A stretch of 64,000 nucleotides of DNA from Lobosporangium transversale (Eukaryota > Mortierellomycota > Mortierellomycetes > Mortierellales > Mortierellaceae): positions 310,001 through 374,000 of the forward strand of contig NW_019028998.1 in assembly GCF_002105155.1 (NCBI RefSeq), in the 5' to 3' direction. How positions within the stretch are numbered: position 1 is the first letter of the stretch; the number at the start of each line of letters is the position of its first letter. The position numbers and the translations under genes were made by a program. A model generated the notes under the pieces. The model was not told the DNA's origin and made no database searches. It saw only the letters and a program-made list of their open reading frames with translations. Shown here in pieces: positions 12,288 through 22,345 of this stretch.

Positions 12288-13036
12288 AGCGAGAAATTAT
12301 TTTGTATAAAGTGGGGCAGCTGGCTGTTGAGTCGGGTGGTGGTTTGTGGCGAATCGAACGAACAAACGAACAAACAAAAAAAAAAGTGATCCGGAAAGGT
12401 GGGAATCCTAACGAGGATACCAGAGTGGCTTTGCCATCACATGACATAAACGCATCTAACATCAGTTTTGGGAGAATTTGCAGTCTTTCCTCAAAGCGGC
12501 CAATTTTGCTGTTAATAACCAACTTTGCTCCGGACGACAAATCACGCCTTTACTCGAATAAATTGATGCCTATCAACAGCCAGCCAGTGTATAAAAGGCG
12601 ATATGGTTGTCATTGCAGAGGCATGAAATATGAAAGCAAGTTTAATCGTCATGAAAGTCCATAAAATAAGGATACAACCTGCATCAATGGACGCCAATGT
12701 TTATCATTTTCTTCCCTTTGTTGTACCCATACGAAATAAGCGAAAGCAGGCCAAAGGCGCTTGCCGTGGCGTACGATTTCAAGCACAATCATAAGCTGAG
12801 TACTAAAGAGCATTAGTATGCCACATAGCCCCAAAGTTATTATTGAGAGAGCCAAGACCATGGCCATCCAAGAAATATGATCCAAGTGGAAGCAATAGAG
12901 AGGTTGTCGAATCAACTCCCCTTGTTTTTTATTATCTTGAATGATGTGTCATTCGCGAATATAGTGACAATACATAACTCTAAGACTGCTGATAATATAG
13001 ACATAAAGTCGTAAAGAATGGATCCCTTTCATCCTT
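12288..13036. other. Spacer upstream of PRPP synthetase
   Basis: About 750 bases hold the PRPP synthetase promoter (minus strand) and 3' sequence of the Stc1-domain gene. The only candidate coding element is the small hydrophobic frame at 12649-12867. Confidence 0.35.
12649..12867 (-). CDS. Possible small membrane protein
   Basis: A 72-codon frame from ATG 12867, or an exon of a longer gene since the frame is open further upstream. It encodes one or two hydrophobic helices (MAMVLALSIITLGLCGILML) followed by a basic, aromatic stretch. I recognise no family. It sits between the promoter of PRPP synthetase and the 3' end of the Stc1-domain gene. It could equally be chance. Confidence 0.2.
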   Translation of the reverse strand: MAMVLALSIITLGLCGILMLFSTQLMIVLEIVRHGKRLWPAFAYFVWVQQREENDKHWRPLMQVVSLFYGLS

Positions 13037-13209
13037 CTACAAAATGTCTTTGATGTCCCCCTCGAAGTAGTCTGGATCATCCTCCATATCATAATCCGCT
13101 TCAGAGTCATCATCGTCAATCATTTCGCGACAATCCTTGCAGGTAGCCTTCTCCTGACGTTTCCTTTGGGTCTTTTAACAAATAAATAAATAAAATAAAA
13201 AATCATAAG

Positions 13210-13240
<31 letters not shown>

Positions 13241-13698
13241 TGGTGCAGAAAAATTGTAACGGTTCATCACTTCCAAAATAGTAAGACGTAGTGCAAACCT
13301 TTGAGAACTTTTCCAGCGACAGTGATTTGGAGCATACATTGCACTTCAATTTGCTTGGCTGCTCAGGTGTGCCTGAATGATGATAGAATTTGAGACAAGA
13401 GTGTCCACGTTAACAATATGTAGCTTTCAAATTCTTCTAACGGGATGTCAAAACTCGAAGATAACAAAAAAGAAAACTTACAGGTCTTGCACATGATATG
13501 GTGCTTTTTGGCAGGGTTAAGGTTTCCAGCCTTTTTGAGTTGAGTCTCTGTAAAGGCAAGACGGGGCTTCTCTTGCTCGCAACCATAGCAATAAACACGA
13601 TCACTGCCTTTGAGCGAAGGAGATTGCCGGTTGTGGGCAGGGTTAGGCGCTCTTCCTGCGGTCGATTTGCCTCTATAGCCACCGTAATATGCTGACAT
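13037..13698 (-). CDS. Stc1-domain zinc protein
   Basis: Three exons (13698-13482, 13372-13299, 13171-13037) join to 141 residues. Two tandem CxxC..CxxC modules are visible: CYGCEQEKPRLAFTETQLKK closing with CKTC, then LKCNVCSKSLSLEKFSK-TQRKRQEKATCKDC. This is the layout of the Stc1 domain. In fission yeast Stc1 links the RNAi effector complex to the H3K9 methyltransferase complex; many fungi carry Stc1-domain proteins of unknown role. The N-terminus is Gly/Tyr/Ser-rich (MSAYYGGYRGKST) and the C-terminus is very acidic. Intron 2 contains a T28 tract. Domain identity is strong; a role in RNAi-directed heterochromatin is inference only. Its start is 278 bases from the divergent DUF1295 gene. 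Confidence 0.8.
13214..13241. repeat. T28 tract in intron 2 of Stc1-domain gene
   Basis: Twenty-eight T followed by GGTGCAGAAAAATTGTAAC, with GGTTC on both sides (13209-13213 and 13261-13265). It may be a short polyadenylated insert on the minus strand with a 5-bp duplication, but five bases is weak. Confidence 0.5.
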
Positions 13699-13976
13699 GA
13701 TGAAAGGGAAAAATCCAATCTGCGATGAGGATAAAATGGGAGAGAAGAGATGAAATCAGATCGCGTCAAATCATGTCTCAAAGCCAAAAGTTCTTGAAAC
13801 TTGGCCCAGGGGTTCTATAATGATAAATCACATGCTTTCAACCTTTGTAAGTGAAGTGAGAGTAAAAAAATAGATAGTTAACCTGCCTGGGATGTAATGA
13901 ACGACAACAATTCAATCAACTCTAGATATATATATTCCCAACTCCCCAATTTAACTCGTTTCTCCATTCTTTCACA
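13699..13976. promoter_or_regulatory. Bidirectional promoter, Stc1-domain gene / DUF1295 gene
   Basis: The 278 bases between the two divergent start codons must hold both promoters. An ATATATATA element at 13926-13934 lies about 45 bases before the plus-strand ATG and could act as its TATA box. Confidence 0.55.
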
Positions 13977-14940
13977 ATGGCATCGCTCGTTAACGTCTTT
14001 GCCTGGGAATCCTTTCGGAAATTGCTCCTTGTCGGCTATGAGAATCTAGCTCTGCCCATGTCTGACAATGCTTCCATCTTCTTGGACCTAGTCGTCTTTC
14101 ATGCTGCATCAGACCCTCTCATCTTTGCCATTCGAACTTCATTGGTCTTTTCTTTCTTTTGTTGGTTCATGTCCATGGCCACGGGGACACACTCTTGGGT
14201 AATCTAATCTTTTTGAGATTTATCCACACCTCTCTCGCTCTTCTTGTCTCTAAAAAAAGCTTTTTTGCAAATAGGTGGACAGGCTTTGGTCGATCACGCC
14301 CGTTCTTTACGCGATCCATTTCTCAGTCCGTGACATGCTTTATTGGCCCAAAGATGACGCTTTTCACTACTTGCCTCGTGTTTACATCGCCACAGCTCTC
14401 ATATTCCTATGGGGTGCACGACTGACCTACAACTTTTACAGGAAAGGCGGATACACATTCGACAGTGAAGACTATCGTTGGCCATACCTTGGTTCAAAGA
14501 TTCCCACTGTTCTATGGTTCTTCTTTAATATCTTTTTTATTTGTCTCTTTCAGAATTTGTTGCTTGTCGCCATCACAGTCCCGGTCTATACTGCATGGAG
14601 AGCATCGCTTGTGGAGACAACTCCCTTGAATTGGATCGATGCAGTCGCTACACTTTTATTCATCAGCGGGTTCACCCTTGAGACTATTGCAGATAGGCAG
14701 CAATGGACATTTCAGGAAAAGAAGCGTAAAGCGATTATCAATAAGGAGGCATTGATAGGCGATTACAAGCGTGGCTTCTTGACCCAGGGTCTCTTCAGAT
14801 ACTCACGCCATCCCAACTTTTTCGGTGAAATGACCATTTGGTGGTACGTTGAATTACAATACTTTTGCATTGTTCCTTTTTTTTTTTTTATTTTTTTGTC
14901 TAACAGTTGCTATTCGCACAACTTTGGGATTCGTCTTTGA

Positions 14941-14973
<33 letters not shown>

Positions 14974-15207
14974 TCAATATACTTATTCTCGGTCGCCGCT
15001 GGATATCCAACTTATGTTTCATGGGTCAATCCTTCTATTGTTGGCGCTTTCACCCTTACTTGCCTCTTCCAAGGCTCAACGTTGTTAACGGAATTCTTGA
15101 CCGCAAAGAAATATCCTAGCTACAAGTTGTATAAAAAGACAACCTCACGCTTCATTCCTCTTCCCGCAGGAACCAATCTGGATGAACTCGAGAAGAAAGC
15201 AAAATAG
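13977..15207 (+). CDS. DUF1295 / steroid 5-alpha-reductase-like membrane protein
   Basis: Exons 13977-14198, 14275-14843 and 14973-15207 join in phase to 341 residues with about six or seven membrane segments. The conserved core reads VDRLWSITPVLYAIHF, RLTYNFYRKGGYTFDSEDYR, then QEKKRKAIINKEALIGDYKR and GLFRYSRHPNFFGEMTIWW. This is the NADPH-binding C-terminal signature shared by DUF1295 proteins, steroid 5-alpha reductases and sterol C14 reductases (RYSRHPNFFGE). The closest relatives are uncharacterised 3-oxo-5-alpha-steroid 4-dehydrogenase-like proteins, so I do not assign a substrate. It probably sits in the ER membrane. Intron 2 ends in an unusual 29-A run directly before its AG, rather than a pyrimidine tract. 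Confidence 0.85.
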
Positions 15208-15335
15208 AAATAGCATATTTCGTATTTTTTTTAATGATGCATGGAAATAAATATTATATATAATATTGATATTAGCTGGTAAACATTATTATTATTATTA
15301 TTATTTTTTTTTTTGTACGTTAATCAGAGATAGGT

Positions 15336-16393
15336 CTATTCCCTAAATTTGATGAACGGCTTGATGAGAGGTTTTTTGGAGTCCTTGATAGCCTTGGCAG
15401 GCGAGGTATTGCGCACACTTTCGATTGAGATATTGGACTCAAATGATGCTGATGACTGGAAGTTTTGACTTTGGCTTGGATAACTTCCTTGGTTCAGATA
15501 TTTAAGAAAGCTTTGCAAGAATTTATCCCAACCAAGAACGTTTTCATGCCAATGAAAATGGTTGGTTGATGGAACGTTCATGATACCATGCCTCCACAAG
15601 ATAAATCTTGGAGTGTATCGACAGGTCGATGAATCCGGTGACACGATAGAGAGCCTAGATGGAGTAGTCTCACCGCTGTCGAGGGCTAAAGTATCTGTAT
15701 TGCTCAGTCCTGGGGAGCTGGATGCGTGATGTTGAACTGGCTTCAATATGCTAGAACCAGTTGAACATCATGTTGGAAAGTATTTTTTTTTCTGTTGCTG
15801 TTGAACTTTAGATTGCTTGGAATAGAGAATTGAAAAGTGGAGGGAAAAAAAAAAAAACTTTGCTAATGTAACAAATGAATCACGGACCTTACAGGACCTT
15901 GATTGCAATAGAATGAAACAGAATATCTGGAAACGAGGTGGCAGTTATTGTAGTGGTTGAAGTTGCATGATCTAGTCTGGCGAAACTGGAGAGTCGTTAA
16001 GATCGGTATGGTCTCAATGTTACTATTTTAATTTTCCTCACACCCATACCTTTTTTTATACTGTATCCGTGAACAATAGCAAAAATAATAAGAATAGCAG
16101 TAGTAGTTATAGTAACAGTAGACTTATGCAATTGAGGGAAGCAAATCGATCCACGGTAAATAGATTTTTTCTCACACAAGGTTTATTCTACGCATCTATC
16201 TGTATTCAAGAGGTATCTCTGGACTTTTGTTTTTCAGGTTATAGTCAGTACAAGTTGCCCAAACAAATAGAGAGCCGATGCCGACTGTACTGATGAAATC
16301 AACGCCTACTATCCCAAATAAAGGCCATCGCTTTAGTTCATCTCTAGCTACTAACGCAAGTAAGTCTACTTGAAGGGATCTTGGCGTAAGCAC
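15336..16393 (-). CDS. Unidentified gene, exons incompletely resolved
   Basis: The clearest part is a last exon at about 15758-15336, opened by a TTCTAG acceptor and ending in a stop. It encodes a Ser-rich region, then RYTPRFILWRHGIMNVPSTN and HFHWHENVLGWDKFLQSFLK, and a basic tail. Upstream on the same strand, about 16379-16200, a frame reads ARDELKRWPLFGIVGVDFIS then TVGIGSLFVWATC, which resembles the region around the acyltransferase block in PlsC-like proteins (VA+DEL+RWPLFG) or a membrane segment. I could not join these with confidence and found no start. A lysophospholipid acyltransferase-like identity is a guess. Confidence 0.25.
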
Positions 16394-17631
16394 TGCTTGC
16401 CAAGAAAAATCCTTCTTGTTCTAGTGTAAATGGATCTGTACATGATTGGCTGCGTCAGTTTTTGAACGCGTTTAATGTACGCCACGAATTAGAGCGGCTG
16501 TACCCAAGCCATACTTTTTTACAAATATTTTTTTTTCCGTACATTGATCAAGCCCGATAATTGCCAATCTATTTCTGTCTTTTTAGGGGTACTTTCCATT
16601 TGTCATTGCTGTCATTGCCTTACGGAATATACGGCAATTATGGCATTATATCTCTAGGCCCTCATTGTTTTCTTTATTCTCCTCTTCGCCATGCACACTG
16701 CTGTCTCCTGTGAAGAATGTTTGTGGTTCAAGGGATATGTTGCTCAAATGATGAATTCATTAGTTGTTTCACAGTGCTCTTATTTTTCGCCTACATGATT
16801 CCCAGGTACAAAGACGACCGTGAGGTAATAACAAAAAAGACGTCTAGTTTGCTTTGTTACTTTGCTGTCAATTTGGGGAGGATCTTTTATATTTTCATGT
16901 GCGGATATTGTCAATTTTATTGCAGACATGTGCAAGTAAGAGACGCAGAATATATATAATATAATATCTGTATATCAGGAGATGGCTTAAAGGTTACTTT
17001 ATTGAGTGAAAAGAATATCCTACATGTTTATATATTAATGTACTTCAAGGACGCAAATAAGCGGAGCTGAATTGAGCTGGGCCTGGTCTGTAATTGATTA
17101 TCTTTCATGTCTGTGCCTTTCTAGGCTTTCTTTCTTCCGGTCCAAATGTATTCTTTGTTCTGTCTCTGTCGGATATATATATACTTCCTGTCCCTTATCT
17201 TCATCCTTTACTTTTGCTTTTCTTACTATTCTTTTGTTGTTACTCATTCCTGCCCCATTTCAGAATCTGGTGCATTTCTCTTTCATTCCTTTTTACGGCC
17301 AGATTCCGACCGTTTGAAGCTGTGAGAGCCCATCATTTTTATCTTCTCACTCATTTATGCCTCACATTTCTTTGTCCCCCTCCCAGACCTGATTCTGTTG
17401 CTGGAAGAAGAAGTAAAAGGTAAAGGGCTCGTCATTCCCTCCTGAGGACTACCTACTGTCTGCATCCTTGTGCACGAACCTTACAATACCCAAGAGCTTA
17501 CTGCTGCAATAGTATTAGCCTTGACTTTTTTTTTTTTTTTTTTTTTACAACCTTCAATCCTATTCAGGGGTCAAAACGACAGGAAAGACAGCAAAGGTCA
17601 TTCCCTCGCCTGTTCTTTTGCCACCTCAAGG
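16394..17631. other. Spacer and 5' leader upstream of PAQR gene
   Basis: About 1.2 kb without a convincing exon on either strand. It contains pyrimidine-rich stretches from 17150 on and a T22 tract near 17527-17547 shortly before the PAQR start, which fits a promoter and leader. It may also hold the unseen 5' exons of the minus-strand gene to its left. Confidence 0.35.
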
Positions 17632-19345
17632 ATGACCACCCTAATCACACCCAACAACTCCATAAACCTCCATCCACCACACGATTATCATGATAACCAT
17701 TATAGGAAAACCGATGTCACCCAGAGTGACAGCAGCAAAGACTCTGCGTTTGGGTCAGAGGAGACTGTATCAGGGCCTGTCCAGATTGCTGTATTGACAC
17801 CAGACGAGCAGAACTCCAACCGTTGCTCCGAAAAGGGGTCGTTACCTGACGGGGAAGCCCAGGACCATAGCAAAGAGCTTGGAAGGATCTGCACATGGGC
17901 TGATCTTCCTCAATGGATGCGGGACAATCCAGCCATTCTGACAGGATACCGAAGAGCTACATATAGCTATCAAAAGTGTGTTCGTTCACTTTGGTATCTA
18001 CACAACGAAACTGGTGAGTTGATCATCCCTTATCACAGACTTTATCTGTAGAGAAAGGGTAAACATTTAATTATTCTCTACTCAATTCAAAAAACCACTG
18101 TGCTGTATCTTCTTCACTTCCCTTTCGAACCTCTTTAATTGGATTGACATTGCACTCGTCAAAACGGACGGCTCTCGAATATCGATCCTCTTAAATGCAT
18201 ATTCTAGCTTCTAGTTCAGCAACTGCAAATGAATATCCTATGTTGGCTCTACATGACACGCAACCCACATGGATCAGCAAGCTTAAAGTTGCTAATTGTG
18301 AATCCTACCTTGCCTTGGTACGTTTTAGTCAACATCTGGTCGCATCTACTCGGAGCTGTGGCGTTTGTTATTATTGCGCCCCTCGCTTACTTCAAGGTGC
18401 TTGAGATAGTGGATACAGTCCGATGGACAGATATCGTGGTCCAATATGCATTCCTAGCTGGAGCCATCGTCTGCCTCTCGCTGTCAGCCAGCTTTCATAC
18501 ATTCTGCTGCCATTCGGAAAAAGTATGTACATTTTTGTAAATGCTCGCGGTGTTCCTAGATATCTCTGCTCATCAATCTATATAAGCACAACTGTGTACT
18601 TTTAGGTCTTCTCGCAATGGGTTCGCTGTGATTACTTGGGGATTATCTTCCTGATTGTCGGATCGTACTACCCAGCTCTATACTACGGCTTCTATTGCCA
18701 AAGCACACTGCAGATTCTTTACATTTCAATAATTTCGATCTTAGGAGGAGCTACTATCATCGTGGTTATGCAACCGCGGTTCCAAACACCTCAATATCGA
18801 TGGGTGCGTTCAGCTCTATTCTTGGCAGTCGGACTTTCTGGCTTATGCCCCATCATCCATGGCATTATTCTCTATGGGGTAAATGCTTCAACCTTCATAT
18901 ATTCTCTATATTCATTTGTAATACGCCATTTTATTTAACACAAAGTATACCTCTATCTTTTTGTTGTGGTTAACTTTTAGTTTGTGCTCGCTCAAAAGGC
19001 TGTCGCGCTCAACTACATCTTCTGTATGGGCGCAGCATATGTGGTCGGAGCACTCATCTATGGTAGCCGTACTCCAGAGCGTTTCTTTCCTGGAAAGTTT
19101 GATAATTTCGTAAGTGCGTTGTATCAATAATACAAAGCCTTGATATTCAACATTGACAGCAGATGATTAACACTTGAATGTTTTGATAATTTTAGATGGC
19201 CTCGCACCAAATCTTTCATGTATGTGTATTGATTGGTTGCACCATCCACTTTCTAGGTATGATCAAAGCGATGAATTTTTGGCACACGATAGATCATAGC
19301 TGCGCCATTCCCCTGGATCAAATGCGCACCATGTTCACCCAATAG
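17632..19345 (+). CDS. PAQR / adiponectin-receptor family (IZH-type) seven-helix protein
   Basis: Five exons (17632-18013, 18329-18522, 18606-18878, 18981-19109, 19196-19345) join in phase to 375 residues. After a roughly 85-residue Ser-rich cytosolic N-terminus comes the family entry motif WMRDNPAILTGYRRATYS, then LHNETVNIWSHLLGA, the zinc-site motif SASFHTFCCHSEK with its Ser and His, and C-terminal HQIFHVCVLIG. The distal zinc ligands would be HQIFH (two His). Seven membrane segments are evident. PAQR proteins are zinc-dependent ceramidase-like membrane proteins; the yeast Izh members affect zinc and sterol homeostasis. The start is the first ATG of the frame with a plausible leader; the frame is open further upstream without another ATG. 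Confidence 0.9.
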
Positions 19346-19589
19346 CACGGATCTTTCCCATGGCTGCACATGTTACCTCTGCCCACATTATTATTGACTT
19401 TTTTTCTTTGCCCTCAGCTGAGCTCTCATGTTCCGGGTTTTGCCTGCATGGCCCAATCCTCCCATGCCTGTACATCTATTCATTATAGAAAAAAAGAATA
19501 TTTTTATACCCTTTTAAAATGAGATAAAATCAAACTTTATGAATCTGAAACATTCGGTTTGTTTATGTAATTTTTTTAGGTGTAGCAAT

Positions 19590-21151
19590 TTAGTAGTCTG
19601 ACTTATACCCCATGTGTACTTCATGGAAGCTGCATAGCTGCTTATACAATATTTCCATGCCCTTGACCACCCGTACCCACTTTAGCACCTGCGTGCGGAT
19701 TTGCTTTTCACTCTCATCGAATACCTCAGCAAAAGTAGGTAGAGAAGTCTCTACGTTGCTTGGCCATTCAAAACGAAAGTATTCCAGATGGACGCGTCCG
19801 CAGAGACAATTCAAATCTTCCTGCTGCTCTAAAAAGATTTCATGTATAATCTTTTCCAAAAGACAGACAAGCCCCATCGAACGAAAGCCGTCTGGCGAAA
19901 TAGAAGATGTGTCAAAAAAGGACTTGACAAGACTATCAGCACATCCGTAAAACCCAGGGATCCTCTTCCTAAGGTTCGAGCTGTACCCAATCTTGATGTA
20001 AATACAACCTTTGCTGTAGGAGGGTCTTTGTTTCTTATTCAGATACTCTAATTGTTGTTGCTGCTGTCGATTACATGGAGCCATAAGATAGAGACAGCCG
20101 TGTGCAAGATGGTCACGGTATTTGTATCTGATTCCAGCTTTTTCTCTCTCATTCAGTTCTCGCCCTATATATGCTTGAGTTTTAAGGAGATCGTGTTCTT
20201 CTGGGTGTTGTAGGACTTCAAAATAGTCCTGGATCACTCTTCGAATGCTATCTTTAGTCGCTGGAGTGTATTCTTCTGTAAGCTCTATATGCTCCATTAC
20301 AAAGTATGGAAAAAGAAAGGGAGAACGGTCAGCTACTTCTTTATATTATAGTTTTTTTCCCTCCTCTCCCTTCCCAAGGACAATTAAAACAGTAGCACTG
20401 CGCATATGGACGGACCATCAAACTGCTGGCCAGTAAACACAAGGCATTGTTGTATGGTCTGTTTAGAACGTGTGCCAAATGGGATGTTCACATAAAGATC
20501 TTGCGATGGAGCTCTCTCTTTAAGAACACTGATATCATTAAGACTCGCTTTATGGGCTGAGACCAAAAGCGCCTTCTTATGTCTACGAAAGGTCCGGCCT
20601 CGAAGATAATTTTTATGGTCCTCACAGCGAAAAGTATCTTCGGTATGGGTTGGGTGGAGGATCCTGTAATCTTGCTTCATACATTGTCGACCCAGTCTTG
20701 TAAGTGCAATACATCGCCACCTATTGGGATCCTCGCCAGGACGGCCACTGGCGCCGCCACTGCCACCCTTCGGGTGGTAATGCCGCTGACAGTAATAAGT
20801 CAGATTTTTTGGCACTATCAATTGTGGTGGGCTCATGTTGGTACAACATGCACGTCCACACCTCCACCGGCAAGAGTTGGGAGTTCGATTGCAGTCAATT
20901 CGAAAGGCTTGTTCACTAGTTTTGGCTGTACCATCATACTCTGTCTGCGTCCGAGCCTGAACATTATTAATACTAGAGTCATCTTCATATGTCGACTTTG
21001 GAGTGATGTTAAAGTATGGCTGGGTTTGTATTGAAATTGGCGCCATTGTACTTGAAGCATTGCTACAATCCATGTTCAAGACATTCCGATGGATTTGAGG
21101 GACAATGCTGGTGATGGCAGGAATATTTCCTTTAAAATTGTTGACGAACAT
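19590..21151 (-). CDS. Cys-rich plus T5orf172 (GIY-YIG-like) domain protein
   Basis: Two exons, 21151-20416 and 20284-19590, join in phase (GTCCGT...ATAG) to 476 residues. The N-terminal half has a Cys/His-rich part: CRWRCGRACC, then YCQRHYH, and RWRCIALTRLGRQCMKQDYR ending in FRCEDHKNYL. The second half holds GCLYLMAPCN, then GCIYIKIGYSSNLRKRI, MGLVCLLEKIIHEIF and CLCGRVHLEYF. This is the order of the T5orf172/DUF1766 (Mug113-like) domain, a GIY-YIG-superfamily fold. Proteins with this pairing are abundant in fungi and of unknown function. The Gly-Ile-Tyr of true nucleases appears as CIYIKIG. The join is supported by phase and by the usual domain order, but the donor is non-consensus, so two separate genes remain possible. 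Confidence 0.7.
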
Positions 21152-21275
21152 CCCTCTGTTATGTTGTTGAAATAGAAATGATATGCCGTTGAGGAGGCTG
21201 AAAGAGCAGATAATGATTACTTGGATATAAACAAGTCCTAATTTATATACATTTTACAATCTTTGCACCAAGTTC

Positions 21276-21309
<34 letters not shown>

Positions 21310-22345
21310 AGAAAGATGGCGAAGCAATAACTGCTGTGCTGCTATGTCGCCCTTCCGCCTTTGTGTAACAAGGAAAGTCGACACTAATAGAGACATTGCA
21401 CGCACGAATTTCATCCTGTGGAATGTGAATGTTCTTTATGTTCTTTTTGTTGGTATGTATACATGGCAATGGCTGTGGTCTCTTGCTGAAGCTTAATAAC
21501 GTGTAAAAATTTAAAAATAAAACAATAAATGACTTTGCTGCATCCTCACGAGAAAAGAAGTCAAGTGGCAAAGGGAAAAAAAGTGGGTTGCAAAAGGGTT
21601 GGTACTCCGATTCTTTTTTACATCTATGTCAAAGTATATATATTATATAATATATATATATATATATACATAAATATTGCGAGAGGAAAGGGAAGGCTGA
21701 ACTTATTATTCCTTTACTGCATCCTTGCTTTTTTTGCTTGTTTGCTTGTTTGCTTGTTTCCTATTATTTGTTTATTTGTTTATTAATGAAATTTCTTTTG
21801 ACTAGAGAAAAGACCTGGATGCTTACATAATGGTCCACAGATCTCAATGGTATACACCTTTCATTTAAGCAGCATTCATATAGCCGACGCTTATGGTTAC
21901 AAAAGTACGATGCAATACATGCGCACCATGTGTTGTCTATTACCACTAATAACAGTAGGTTATTGTGTGTAAAATATTTGTCATGTCCCATTCTCATAAT
22001 TGATAATGAACACTAATAAACGAGAGATGAACACGCCTGTTGTTATTATTGTTGATGGAACAAATATATACGCTTCATATCGTTTTATCATCTCGTTTTA
22101 TAATATCATTTCTATGCCACTGTAGCACTGGACAAGCAGAAGTGAGCGCAATCAATTTATCTGTATAAAAAATATCCACGTCTCTCAACAAGGATTTAAA
22201 ATTTCATACTGCATGCGCGTCTTAGTTTCAACTTCCAATCCTCACGCGACTCTCAAAAATATTTACGATTGGCTAAGTCCAATTTGTTAGTAAAGCTTCT
22301 GCTTAAGCAATTAACTACATTATTTATTGTGAGAACGGGAAAGGC
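21152..22345. other. Spacer with A/T tracts and simple repeats
   Basis: About 1.2 kb containing an A31 run near 21275-21306, an AT dinucleotide stretch near 21641-21668, and TTTGCTTG repeats near 21727-21760. It is the 3' flank of NUDCD1 and the promoter of the T5orf172 gene. No convincing coding exon. Confidence 0.5.

Noticed and set aside
12302-12664. 120-codon plus-strand frame beside PRPP synthetase
   Set aside because: Lies over the PRPP synthetase promoter on the opposite strand with no recognisable domain.
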